A stretch of 16,687 nucleotides of DNA from Pseudomonadota bacterium (GCA_023409795.1 JAEYQX010000016.1:1-16687), one strand, 5' to 3'; counted from the first letter of the stretch, positions 1 to 8,393 are shown. Program-made: numbers and translations. The notes: a model not told the origin generated them from the letters alone.

Positions 1-366
1 TCCGAGAATAGCGCGAACGAGGCCATCAAGCCCTTCATCGACGGCTTGGCCGACAGCAAGAAGAAGCTGCAGGAGGCCACCATGTGGCTGATGCAGAACG
101 GCATGGCCAACCCGGACAACGCCGCCGCCGCCTCGACTGACTATCTGCACCTGTTCGGCCTGAACGCCCTGGCCTATCTGTGGGCCCAGACGGCCAAGGC
201 GGCGCAAGCGAAAATCGACGCCGGCGACACCGACCCCTTCTACGTCAACAAGCTGATGACCGGCCGCTATTTCGTCGAGCGCATCCTGCCCGACGCCGGT
301 GCGCACCTGGCCAAGCTGAAGACCGGTGCCGAGGTCCTGATGGACCTGGACGCCTCGGCCTTCTAA
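1..366 (+). CDS. acyl-CoA dehydrogenase, C-terminal fragment (5' end outside window)
   Basis: The reading frame is open from base 1 to the TAA at 364-366 and gives the last 121 residues of a protein that begins upstream. The fragment is helical. It contains a run around residues 54-62 reading HLFGLNALA, then the ends VNKLMTGRYFVERILP and DLDASAF. This resembles the extra C-terminal domain of the large (about 600-residue) acyl-CoA dehydrogenases of the FadE/DmdC type, which oxidise acyl-CoA thioesters with FAD in beta-oxidation or related pathways. The FAD and catalytic domains are not visible, so substrate class cannot be judged. A TTG at 46 could be taken as a start, but the frame and its sequence character continue upstream of it, so this is a truncated gene and not a short one. 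A strong terminator follows 16 bases after the stop. Confidence 0.8.
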   Translation, partial: SENSANEAIKPFIDGLADSKKKLQEATMWLMQNGMANPDNAAAASTDYLHLFGLNALAYLWAQTAKAAQAKIDAGDTDPFYVNKLMTGRYFVERILPDAGAHLAKLKTGAEVLMDLDASAF

Positions 367-382
367 GCCAGTCTCCAGATCA

Positions 383-412
383 GGGCCTTTCCCCAGCGGA
401 AAGGCCCTTTTT
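383..412 (+). terminator. rho-independent terminator after the first acyl-CoA dehydrogenase
   Basis: A perfect 10-bp stem (383-392 pairing with 398-407) with a 5-base loop is followed by five T residues at 408-412. It lies 16 bases after the stop codon and should end the upstream transcript, so the next acyl-CoA dehydrogenase probably has its own promoter or depends on readthrough. Confidence 0.93.
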
Positions 413-463
413 CTTTGTCGCAGAACCCGCCGCAAGAGCGGGTCCATTTCAGGAAACCCCGCC

Positions 464-1627
464 GTGAACGTGCTGAATCTGCCCGAACCCTCATTCATGC
501 AGGACGAGGACATCGTCCTGTTCAACGACAGCGTCGCCAAATGGGTGACCGAACACGCCCCGCCCGAGAAATTCGCCCAGTGGATCGCCGACAGCTCCGT
601 GCCGCGCAGCCTGTGGAATGCCGCCGGTGATGCGGGCCTGCTGGGCCTGTCCATGCCCGAGGAAGACGGCGGCTTCGGCGGCGACTATCGCCACGAGGTG
701 GTGCTGATGAACCAGCTGGGCTGGCAGGGTGCGGACCATTTCGGCATCTCGCTGCACAACGCCATCGTCATGCCCTACATCTGGCACTACGGCACCGAGG
801 AGCAGAAGGCCCGCTGGCTGCCGCGCCTGCAGTCGGGCGAACTGGTCGGTGCCATCGCCATGACCGAACCGGGCGCAGGCTCTGACCTGCAAGGCGTAAA
901 GACCACCGCCATCAAGAAGGGCGACCATTACGTCCTGAACGGTTCCAAGACCTTCATCACCAATGGCCAGCTGGCGAACTTCATCATCGTCGTCGCCAAG
1001 ACCGATCCGGCCGAAGGGGCCAAGGGCACGACCCTGATCGGCCTGGAAACCGACGGCGCGGAAGGCTTCGAGCGCGGGCGCAACCTGCACAAGATCGGCA
1101 TGGAGGCCAATGATACCTCCGAGCTGTTCTTCAACGATGTGAAGGTGCCGCTGGAAAACGCCATCGGCGGCTCCGAAGGCCAGGGCTTCGTGCAACTGAT
1201 GCAGCAACTGCCGCAGGAGCGCCTGAACATCGCCGTCCAGGGCTGCGCCGCCGCCGAGCGCGGCCTTGAAGCCACCATCGCCTACGTCAAGGACCGCAAG
1301 GCCTTCGGCAAGCGTGTGATCGACTTCCAGAACACCCAGTTCAAACTGGCCGAGGTCAAGACCAAGCTGACCGTCGCCCGCGTGTTCGTGAACCACTGCA
1401 TCGAGCTGCACCTGCAGGGCAAGCTGGATGCCGCCACGGCGTCGATGGCCAAATACTGGGTCACCGACATCCAGGGCGAAACCATCGACGAGATGCTCCA
1501 GCTGTTCGGCGGCTATGGCTACATGACCGAATACCCGATCGCTCAGCTCTACAAGGACGCCCGCGTCCAGCGCATCTATGGCGGCACCAACGAGATCATG
1601 AAGCTGCTGATCGCCCGCACCCTGTAA
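464..1627 (+). CDS. acyl-CoA dehydrogenase, long-chain (LCAD)-like
   Basis: A 387-residue FAD enzyme, normal length for the family, that introduces the trans-2,3 double bond of acyl-CoA and passes electrons to electron-transfer flavoprotein. The first family signature is seen as AMTEPGAGSDLQG at about residues 132-144 and the second as QLFGGYGYMTEYP near 347-359. At the position of the usual medium-chain catalytic glutamate the sequence is IYGGTNEI, with glycine at 373. The base instead appears to be Glu252 in LPQERL, the arrangement known from mitochondrial long-chain and isovaleryl-CoA dehydrogenases. The stretch from LPQERL to the C-terminus also resembles LCAD closely. The start is GTG at 464, with AGGAAA at 451-456 seven bases upstream. 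The gene stands between two terminators, so it is probably transcribed alone. Chain-length preference is inferred, not shown. Confidence 0.93.
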   Translation: MNVLNLPEPSFMQDEDIVLFNDSVAKWVTEHAPPEKFAQWIADSSVPRSLWNAAGDAGLLGLSMPEEDGGFGGDYRHEVVLMNQLGWQGADHFGISLHNAIVMPYIWHYGTEEQKARWLPRLQSGELVGAIAMTEPGAGSDLQGVKTTAIKKGDHYVLNGSKTFITNGQLANFIIVVAKTDPAEGAKGTTLIGLETDGAEGFERGRNLHKIGMEANDTSELFFNDVKVPLENAIGGSEGQGFVQLMQQLPQERLNIAVQGCAAAERGLEATIAYVKDRKAFGKRVIDFQNTQFKLAEVKTKLTVARVFVNHCIELHLQGKLDAATASMAKYWVTDIQGETIDEMLQLFGGYGYMTEYPIAQLYKDARVQRIYGGTNEIMKLLIARTL

Positions 1628-1656
1628 GGCCCCTGGCCCGGCGCCAGACGACCAAC

Positions 1657-1687
1657 GGCCCGTCCCCGGCAAGGGGGCGGGCCTTTT
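1657..1687 (+). terminator. rho-independent terminator after LCAD-like gene
   Basis: An 11-bp GC-rich stem (1657-1667 with 1673-1683, one T-G wobble) with a 5-base loop is followed by four T residues at 1684-1687. It lies 29 bases after the stop at 1627. Confidence 0.88.
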
Positions 1688-1718
1688 CGTATCGGCACCC
1701 TGCCTGATCTTACCCGGC

Positions 1719-1743
1719 GGAACCTGTCCTGCTCTGTGACGCT
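1719..1743 (+). promoter_or_regulatory. possible EcfG/SigT-type stress promoter
   Basis: GGAACC at 1719-1724 and CGCT at 1740-1743 are separated so that GGAAC-N16-CGCT results. The alphaproteobacterial general-stress consensus is GGAAC-N16-17-CGTT, so one of nine fixed bases differs. Transcription would begin near 1750, about 25 bases before the ATG at 1776. This comes from a motif match alone. Confidence 0.4.
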
Positions 1744-1775
1744 TTCTTGGGCAGTTCACCACGAGGGAAGATCTC

Positions 1776-2060
1776 ATGACTACCGAACGTCGCGTCGAAC
1801 ATCCTGACGGCACCGTCGAGCACGTCAGCACCGCCGATCACCAGACTGTTGTTACCGAAAGAAGCGGCGGCGGGGGCCTGGGTATCCTGGGCATCGTCGT
1901 CGCCTTGATCGCCGTGGCCGTAATCGGCTACTTCCTGCTGAACATGAACCGCTCTGAACAGGTCGAGAGCAACGCCATCGCCGGTGCCGCCGAAAGCGTC
2001 GGCAATGCCGCCGAAAACATCGGCGATGCGGCCGAGCGCGCGGTTCCCCCGGCCCAGTAG
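1776..2060 (+). CDS. small single-pass membrane protein, unknown function
   Basis: A 94-residue protein that I do not recognise as a named family. Residues 1-30 are polar and charged. Residues 31-34 are four glycines. Residues 35-57 form one hydrophobic membrane segment (ILGIVVALIAVAVIGYFLL). Residues 58-94 form an alanine/glutamate-rich tail with the 7-residue repeat AAESVGN, AAENIGD, AAERAV, which would make an amphipathic helix. There is no clear signal-peptidase or lipobox motif, so it is likely an anchored inner-membrane protein; topology is not determined. The ATG at 1776 has a purine-rich GAGGGAAG ribosome-binding site at 1763-1770. A possible stress-sigma promoter lies just upstream, and the gene is isolated from the preceding one by a terminator. 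Real coding is supported by the organised protein, the ribosome-binding site and the clean spacing. Confidence 0.75.
   Translation: MTTERRVEHPDGTVEHVSTADHQTVVTERSGGGGLGILGIVVALIAVAVIGYFLLNMNRSEQVESNAIAGAAESVGNAAENIGDAAERAVPPAQ
1986..2039 (+). repeat. 21-bp tandem coding repeat (2.6 copies)
   Basis: Copies at 1986-2006, 2007-2027 and a partial copy at 2028-2039 encode AAESVGN, AAENIGD and AAER. The copies differ mainly at synonymous or conservative positions. They form the C-terminal tail of the small membrane protein. Confidence 0.75.
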
Positions 2061-2127
2061 GCCAGGGCCAGACCTGGGTGGCGTGCAGGCGCGTGACGAA
2101 ATCCACGGCGGGCGCTAAACCCGCACC

Positions 2128-2847
2128 ATGATCCGTCTGCACGTCACCACCCCGCTTGCCCCTGGCAATCCGGTCGCCCCCACCCTGGACCAGTCCCGCT
2201 ACCTGACCCAGGTCATGCGCCTGAAACAGGGCGACAGCCTGCTGGTGTTCAACGGCACCGACGGGGAATGGCGTGCCGAGGTGGCCGAGGTGCTCAAGAA
2301 GGGGGCCATCCTGCGCTGCGTCGAGCAGACCCGCCCCCAGGCCTATGGCCCCGACCTTCACCTGATCCTGGCAGGCATCAAGAAGGCCCGGGTCGAGACC
2401 GTGGTCGAGAAGGCGGCTGAACTGGGAGCCCGTGCGGTCCAGCTGGTCATTACCCAGCGCACCAATGCCGAGCGGATTCGCCTGGACCGCCTTGATGCCA
2501 TCGCCGAGGAAGCCGCCGAGCAGACCGGCCGCCTGGACGTCCCGGTCGTGCATGAATCCCGCAAGCTGGCCGACCTGCTCAAGGACTGGCCCGAGGGGCG
2601 CAAGCTGATGTTCTGCGACGAGACCGGTGGCGAGCCGGCCATCGGCGCCCTGCAAAAGGCCGGCCCCGGTGCCTGGTCCATCCTGATCGGCCCCGAAGGC
2701 GGTTTCTCGCCCGAAGAGCGCGAGACCCTGCGCGCCCTGCCCTTTACCACCGCCGTCTCGCTGGGCCCGCGCATCCTGCGGGCCGACACCGCCGCCATCT
2801 CGGCCATGACCCTGTGGCAGGCCGCCGTCGGCGACTGGGAAGGCTGA
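2128..2847 (+). CDS. rsmE: 16S rRNA (uracil-1498-N3)-methyltransferase RsmE
   Basis: A 239-residue SPOUT-family enzyme, normal length for RsmE, which uses S-adenosylmethionine to methylate N3 of U1498 in 16S rRNA. The N-terminal PUA-like part includes RYLTQVMRLKQGD at about 24-36. The SPOUT domain shows KKARVETVVEKAAELGA (85-101), EEAAEQTGRLDVP (127-139), the cofactor loop IGPEGGFSPEE (187-197) and the knot segment LGPRILRADTAA (212-223). All are RsmE hallmarks. The ATG at 2128 has no evident Shine-Dalgarno sequence; a short hairpin (2108-2112 with 2120-2124) lies just before it. It is followed after 81 bases by gshA on the same strand, an adjacency I recall from Caulobacterales genomes. Confidence 0.95.
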   Translation: MIRLHVTTPLAPGNPVAPTLDQSRYLTQVMRLKQGDSLLVFNGTDGEWRAEVAEVLKKGAILRCVEQTRPQAYGPDLHLILAGIKKARVETVVEKAAELGARAVQLVITQRTNAERIRLDRLDAIAEEAAEQTGRLDVPVVHESRKLADLLKDWPEGRKLMFCDETGGEPAIGALQKAGPGAWSILIGPEGGFSPEERETLRALPFTTAVSLGPRILRADTAAISAMTLWQAAVGDWEG

Positions 2848-2928
2848 CCAGGCGCAACAGAAAATTCGCCGGGGGACTTGAGTCAGCTACCAAGCTCGCC
2901 CAACTAGCTGCGACAGCAGGGGTTACAG

Positions 2929-4290
2929 ATGTCCGACGCGGCACCGCTTTCCAAAGACCAACTGATTCAGGCCATGTCGAAGGGCGAAAAGCCCCGTGAC
3001 CAGTGGCGCATTGGTGCAGAACACGAGAAGTTCGGCTTTGACCGGACCAGCCTGAAACGCCCCGGCTATGAGGGTGCTAACGGCATCCTGGCCATGCTGC
3101 AGGGCCTGCAAAGGTTCGGCTGGACCCCGGTCGAGGAGGCCGGCTACCTGATCGCGCTGGAGCGCCGCAACGCCGAGGGCTTTTCGGCCTCGATCAGCCT
3201 GGAGCCGGGCGGCCAGTTCGAGTTGTCCGGGGCCCCGCTGCAGACGATCCACGACATCTGCTCGGAAACCGGCCAGCACCTGATGGAGGTCAAGCAGGTC
3301 GCGGACCAGCTGAACCTGGGCTTCCTGGGCGTCGGCTTCGACCCGCTGTGGAGGCGCGAGGACATCCCGGTCATGCCCAAGGGCCGCTACAACATCATGC
3401 GCGCCTATATGCCCCGGAAGGGCCAGCTGGGCCTGGACATGATGCTGCGCACCTCGACCATCCAGGCCAACCTGGACTTCGAGTCCGAGGCCGACATGGT
3501 GATGAAGTTCCGCACCTCCCTGGCGCTTCAGCCCATCGCCACGGCCCTGTTCGCCAACAGCCCCTTCACCGAAGGCCGCCCCAACGGCTTCCTGAGCGCC
3601 CGCGCCAATGTCTGGACCGACACGGACCCGGACCGCACCGGCATGCTGGACTTCGTCTTCCAGGACGGCTTTGGCTACGAGCGCTATGCCGACTATGCGC
3701 TGGACACCCCGATGTATTTCGCCAAGCGCGGCGAGACCTACCATGACCTGTCGGGCCAGTCGTTCCGCGCCTTCATCGAGGGCAAGGTCGATGCCCTGCC
3801 GGGCGAGCGCGCCACGATCAAGGACTGGGGCGACCACCTGACCACCCTCTTCCCCGAGGTGCGCCTGAAGCAATACCTGGAGATGCGCGGGGCCGATGGT
3901 GGCCCGTGGAGCCGCATCTGTGCCCTGCCCGCCCTGTGGGCCGGCATCCTCTATGACGCGCCGTCGCTCGCGGCCGCCTGGGACCTGTGCAAGGACTGGG
4001 AGATCGAGGACCACGAGCGCCTGCGCCGCGACGTCACGCGCCTGGGCCTCAAGGCCGAGGTGGCCGGGCGCAGCGTGCGCGACGTTGCCGTGGACATGGT
4101 CAGCATCGCCAAGCAGGGCCTGAAGAACCGCGCCCGCTTCTCGGGCGGCATGGTGGACGAGCGCGGCTACATCTCGGAACTGGAAGACATCGCCGACAGC
4201 GGCGTGACCTCGGCCGAGCGCCTGCTGGATCTGTATCACGGCGAGTGGAAGGGCGACCTGAGCCGCCTTTACCGTGATTTTGCGTACTGA
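2929..4290 (+). CDS. gshA: glutamate-cysteine ligase, plant/alphaproteobacterial type
   Basis: A 453-residue cytosolic enzyme that joins glutamate and cysteine with ATP to form gamma-glutamylcysteine, the first step of glutathione synthesis. Key segments are RIGAEHEKFGF (28-37, with the acidic residues Glu31 and Glu33), ISLEPGGQFELSGAPLQTIH at about 88-107, RYNIMRAYMP, RTSTIQANLDF and the run FANSPFTEGRPNGF. This pattern is that of the GCS2 plant-like class, not the E. coli GshA class. Cysteines occur at 111, 331 and 354. Plant homologues are redox-regulated by disulfides; whether these cysteines do the same is unknown. The ATG at 2929 has AGGGG at 2918-2922, six bases upstream. It shares a glutathione theme with gloB and the peroxiredoxin further along. 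No terminator is seen before the next gene. Confidence 0.95.
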   Translation: MSDAAPLSKDQLIQAMSKGEKPRDQWRIGAEHEKFGFDRTSLKRPGYEGANGILAMLQGLQRFGWTPVEEAGYLIALERRNAEGFSASISLEPGGQFELSGAPLQTIHDICSETGQHLMEVKQVADQLNLGFLGVGFDPLWRREDIPVMPKGRYNIMRAYMPRKGQLGLDMMLRTSTIQANLDFESEADMVMKFRTSLALQPIATALFANSPFTEGRPNGFLSARANVWTDTDPDRTGMLDFVFQDGFGYERYADYALDTPMYFAKRGETYHDLSGQSFRAFIEGKVDALPGERATIKDWGDHLTTLFPEVRLKQYLEMRGADGGPWSRICALPALWAGILYDAPSLAAAWDLCKDWEIEDHERLRRDVTRLGLKAEVAGRSVRDVAVDMVSIAKQGLKNRARFSGGMVDERGYISELEDIADSGVTSAERLLDLYHGEWKGDLSRLYRDFAY

Positions 4291-4308
4291 TCCTCCAGGC
4301 ATTTCAAA

Positions 4309-4331
4309 CTCATAGAGTCATGGTGTATGAG
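4309..4331. repeat. 6-bp dyad (CTCATA-N11-TATGAG) between gshA and the PAS kinase
   Basis: A perfect inverted repeat in the 67-bp intergenic stretch, which is less GC-rich than its surroundings. It could be an operator half-site pair or chance. It is too weak for a terminator and has no T tract. Confidence 0.3.
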
Positions 4332-4357
4332 CGGCCGTCCCTAGCCTAGGAAACGCG

Positions 4358-5942
<1,585 letters not shown>

Positions 5943-5971
<29 letters not shown>

Positions 5972-6665
5972 GCGCAAAGTCCTCGGCATCGCGCGCCCGC
6001 ACAAAAGGATTGAACCTCAGTTCCTGCTCTACCGTGGTCGGCACGGTGGGCTCGCCGCGCTCGCGCAGGACGAAAATCGCCTCGGCGTGGGCCTTCAACT
6101 CGGGCCGGTCATCAAGGCTGAGAGCAAAGCGGGCGTTGGAAGCGGTATATTCGTGGGCGCAGTAGAGCCGGGTCGGCGCGGGCCACCGGGCGATGGCCTG
6201 CAGGCTGTCCCACATCTGCTCGGGCGTGCCCTCGAACAGGCGACCGCAGCCCAGGGCAAAGATGACGTCGCCGACAAAGGCCAGGCCGGCTCCCGGCGCA
6301 TGATAGGTGACATGGCCCAGGGTGTGGCCCGGTGCCCCGGTCACCTCGAACACCGTCTCGCCCAGGCGCACCTGGTCGCCGTCCCCCACCACGCGATCCA
6401 GCGGGGCGGCGCGGCGCACCTCTTCGGGGCCGATGATTTCGCAGCCCGTCTCGGCCTTCAGCCGCTCGTTGCCCTGGGTGTGATCGGGGTGCCAGTGGGT
6501 GTTGAGGATCAGGTCCAGCCGGCCCCAGCCACTGTCCTTCAGCGCCTGCAGGATCGCCTCTGCATCGGGCGTATCGACGGTGGCGACCAGGCCCGTGGCC
6601 CGGTCGCGGGCCAGAAAGCCATAGTTGTCGGACAGGCAGGGGAACTGGCGAACATTAAGGTTCAT
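5943..6665 (-). CDS. gloB: hydroxyacylglutathione hydrolase (glyoxalase II)
   Basis: A 240-residue metallo-beta-lactamase-fold hydrolase. With glyoxalase I it detoxifies methylglyoxal by splitting S-D-lactoylglutathione to D-lactate and glutathione. Metal ligands are seen as THWHPDH (His57, His59, Asp61, His62), His114 in PGHTLGH, Asp133 in VGDVIF and His171 in CAHEYT. The family run GCGRLFEGTPEQMW (139-152) and the C-terminal ELRFNPFVR fit GloB, not a generic lactamase-fold protein. The motif reads THWHPDH where many homologues have THHHWDH, a conservative variation. The ATG at 6665 has AGGA (minus strand, 6673-6676) seven bases upstream. The gene diverges from the methyltransferase and converges on the PAS kinase with a 29-bp overlap. 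Confidence 0.94.
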
Positions 6666-6696
6666 GTCGTCATCCTAGCAGCGACCACCGTGTCGC

Positions 6697-6706
6697 GACT
6701 ATAGTC
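6697..6706. promoter_or_regulatory. palindromic -10-like element between gloB and the methyltransferase
   Basis: The 10-base perfect palindrome GACTATAGTC places TATAGT on both strands inside a 46-bp divergent intergenic region. On the plus strand the hexamer (6700-6705) ends six bases before the ATG at 6712. On the minus strand transcription would start near 6691, giving gloB a leader of about 25 bases with a ribosome-binding site. The -35 matches are weak: TCGACA on the minus strand at 6723-6728 has a long 19-base spacer, and none is convincing on the plus strand. Confidence 0.45.
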
Positions 6707-6711
6707 CCTCC

Positions 6712-7512
6712 ATGCGCCGCAGTGTCGATGAGCTGAGAGCCTTTTACAGCGAGCCCAAGGGCGCGCTGGTGCGTCGGCTGCTGGCACGGCGGCTGGAGGA
6801 CGCCTGGGGCGAGGCCAACAACTGCGACGTCCTGGGCCTGGGCTATGCCACGCCGTGGCTGGACAGCTTCGTCAGCGCGCGGCGGGTCATTGCCGCCATG
6901 CCGGGGGGACAGGGGGCCGAGCCCTGGGTCGCCGCCGGTCGCAATCGCTGCCTGCTGGTCGATGAAAAGCGCCTGCCCTTTGCGGCGGGGTGCTTTGATC
7001 GCGTCCTGCTGGTCCATGCCCTGGAAGAGGCCGATGACGCCCGGGCCCTGATGACCGAGGCGGTTCGCGCCCTGGCCCCGGCGGGACGGATCATCCTGAT
7101 CACCGCCGCGCGCGGCGGAATGTGGGCGCGCTCGGAGTCCACCCCCTTTGGCCATGGCCGCCCCTTTACCCGCCGCCAGCTGGAAAACCTGGTGCGCGAG
7201 GTGGGGCTGGAGCCCGCCGCCTGGTCCCAGACCCTCTATGTGCCGCCCTGGCGTCCACTGCTGCCGATGGCCGACGGCATCGAGCAGTTCGGCCGTCACC
7301 TGCTGCCCGGCACGGCGGGCCTGATCCTGCTGGAAGCCACCCGCCAGGCCTATGCCCGGGTGCAACCCCGCGGCCTGGGCCAGCAGGTCCTGGCGGCCCG
7401 GCCCGGCCTGTCGCCAGCCCCCGCTCCGGCGCCCTCGCCCACCCCGGCCGCGTCGCACGAAGGGGTCCATGGGCGTGATCCGGCTATGGCCGTAAGACGC
7501 AAACGGCCTTAA
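6712..7512 (+). CDS. class I SAM-dependent methyltransferase-like protein
   Basis: A 266-residue protein with a Methyltransf_11-like core. Motif I is seen as DVLGLGYATPW (39-49), a shortened glycine-rich loop. The post-motif acidic region is LLVDEKRLPFAAGCFDRVLLVHALEEADD (about 81-109). It is followed by LAPAGRIILI (121-130), a typical strand after the methyltransferase fold helix, and FTRRQLENLVREVGLEP. The tail (234-247) is an alternating Pro/Ala linker ending in a basic C-terminus. The substrate is unknown. The position next to gloB is familiar from alphaproteobacteria, but the gene has no agreed role. The ATG at 6712 has no Shine-Dalgarno sequence and lies one helical step from a -10-like element, which suggests a leaderless mRNA. 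Its stop TAA (7510-7512) overlaps the ribosome-binding site of the next gene. Confidence 0.82.
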   Translation: MRRSVDELRAFYSEPKGALVRRLLARRLEDAWGEANNCDVLGLGYATPWLDSFVSARRVIAAMPGGQGAEPWVAAGRNRCLLVDEKRLPFAAGCFDRVLLVHALEEADDARALMTEAVRALAPAGRIILITAARGGMWARSESTPFGHGRPFTRRQLENLVREVGLEPAAWSQTLYVPPWRPLLPMADGIEQFGRHLLPGTAGLILLEATRQAYARVQPRGLGQQVLAARPGLSPAPAPAPSPTPAASHEGVHGRDPAMAVRRKRP

Positions 7513-7514
7513 GG
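7511..7514 (+). promoter_or_regulatory. ribosome-binding site deciding the SixA-like start
   Basis: AAGG at 7511-7514 overlaps the TAA stop of the preceding gene. It lies eight bases before the ATG at 7523 but only two before the ATG at 7517, so 7523 is the better start. Confidence 0.6.
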
Positions 7515-7522
7515 CGATGCCC

Positions 7523-8020
7523 ATGCAGCGACTGATCCTAATGCGTCATGCCCAGGCCATGGGCTCCGCCGCGGGCGGCGACATCGACCGCCCCCTGTCC
7601 GAGCGCGGCCAGACCGAGGCCCTGGCCATGGGCCGCGCCCTGGCCGACCGGGGCATCAGGCCGGACATGGCCCTGGTCTCGGCAGCGGTGCGCACCCGCC
7701 AGACCTGGGATGCGGTCAGCGAGGCCCTTGGCGACGTCGACCTGCGCCTTGAGGAGCGGCTCTACAATGCCTCGGCCACCACCTTGCGCCTGGCAGTCGA
7801 GGCGGCCGAGGAAGAGGCCGGCTGCCTGCTGGTCATGGCCCACAACCCCGGCATCCACGAACTGGCCACCGACTACCTGATCGAAAGCGCCGCCTCGCCC
7901 AGCGTGCTGGAGCGCTTTGTCCCGGGCTTCCCGACGGGGGCTGCGGCCATCTTCCAGGTCGATGTGGCCGGGCGCTGCACCTTCGAGGGCTACCTGACCC
8001 CGGCGGACGTGCTCAAGTGA
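7523..8020 (+). CDS. SixA-like histidine phosphatase
   Basis: A 165-residue protein of the histidine phosphatase (phosphoglycerate mutase-like) superfamily, SixA group. E. coli SixA removes phosphate from phosphohistidine proteins; the target here is unknown. The catalytic segment is LILMRHAQA with Arg8 and the nucleophile His9. A second catalytic arginine lies in SAAVRTRQTW (near residue 57) and the second histidine is His107 in MAHNPGIHEL. The order and the length fit the compact SixA class. The ATG at 7523 is preferred over that at 7517 because of ribosome-binding site spacing; the difference is two residues. It is probably coupled to the methyltransferase upstream, and its stop overlaps the next start as GTGA. 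Two hybrid kinases are encoded nearby, but a functional link to them is speculation. Confidence 0.9.
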   Translation: MQRLILMRHAQAMGSAAGGDIDRPLSERGQTEALAMGRALADRGIRPDMALVSAAVRTRQTWDAVSEALGDVDLRLEERLYNASATTLRLAVEAAEEEAGCLLVMAHNPGIHELATDYLIESAASPSVLERFVPGFPTGAAAIFQVDVAGRCTFEGYLTPADVLK

Positions 8021-8382
8021 CCGCCCGTCCCGACCTCGCCTACAAGATCCTGAGCCAGGCCGACTGGCAGCTGACGCTGGCCGAGGGACGCTATGACGGC
8101 TCGCCCGTCGACCAGGCCGACGGCTACATCCACCTGTCGACCGAGGCCCAGCTGCCCGGCACAGCCGCCAGGCACTATGCCGGCCAGGACAGCCTGATGC
8201 TGGTCGAGGTTCGCCTCGGCGACCTGGGCGATGACCTGGTGTGGGAGCCGTCGCGCGGCGGCGACCTGTTTCCGCATATCTATGGCCCGCTGCCGCTGAG
8301 GGCGACGGGCTTGGCCCGGCCCCTGTCCGTGACGGACGATGGCCGGATGATCCTGGGCGATGCCGCCCCTCGCCCCGCCTGA
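8017..8382 (+). CDS. DUF952 family protein
   Basis: A 121-residue protein of the DUF952 family, whose function is unknown. Diagnostic runs are DGYIHLSTEAQ (about 34-44), VEVRLGDLGDDLVWEPSRGG and LFPHIYGPLPL. The conserved His, Ser and Arg-Gly-Gly residues hint at a small ADP-ribose-type or nucleotide fold described for relatives, but I cannot show that here. The GTG start (8017-8019) overlaps the TGA stop of the SixA-like gene by the four bases GTGA, a common sign of translational coupling. The product is cytosolic, with no signal or membrane segment. pyrD begins 11 bases after its stop. Confidence 0.88.
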   Translation: MTARPDLAYKILSQADWQLTLAEGRYDGSPVDQADGYIHLSTEAQLPGTAARHYAGQDSLMLVEVRLGDLGDDLVWEPSRGGDLFPHIYGPLPLRATGLARPLSVTDDGRMILGDAAPRPA

Positions 8383-8393
8383 GTGCCTGTCCC

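Noticed and set aside
1580..1600. Apparent loss of the catalytic glutamate in the acyl-CoA dehydrogenase (glycine at residue 373)
   Set aside because: Long-chain and isovaleryl-type enzymes carry the base at the other position, and Glu252 is present in LPQERL.
2050..2085. Possible terminator after the small membrane protein (CCAGG/CCTGG stem)
   Set aside because: The stem is only about five base pairs and no T tract follows.
2882..2914. Inverted repeat CAGCTA/TAGCTG upstream of gshA as an operator
   Set aside because: It is only six base pairs with a 15-base gap in a random-looking stretch, and nothing else supports it; no clear promoter boxes fit around it.
2923..4302. A 459-codon minus-strand frame opposite gshA, and similar frames at 491-1831, 1852-2655 and 4982-5818
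   Set aside because: They are shadows of well-supported plus-strand genes, with no recognisable motif or ribosome-binding site.
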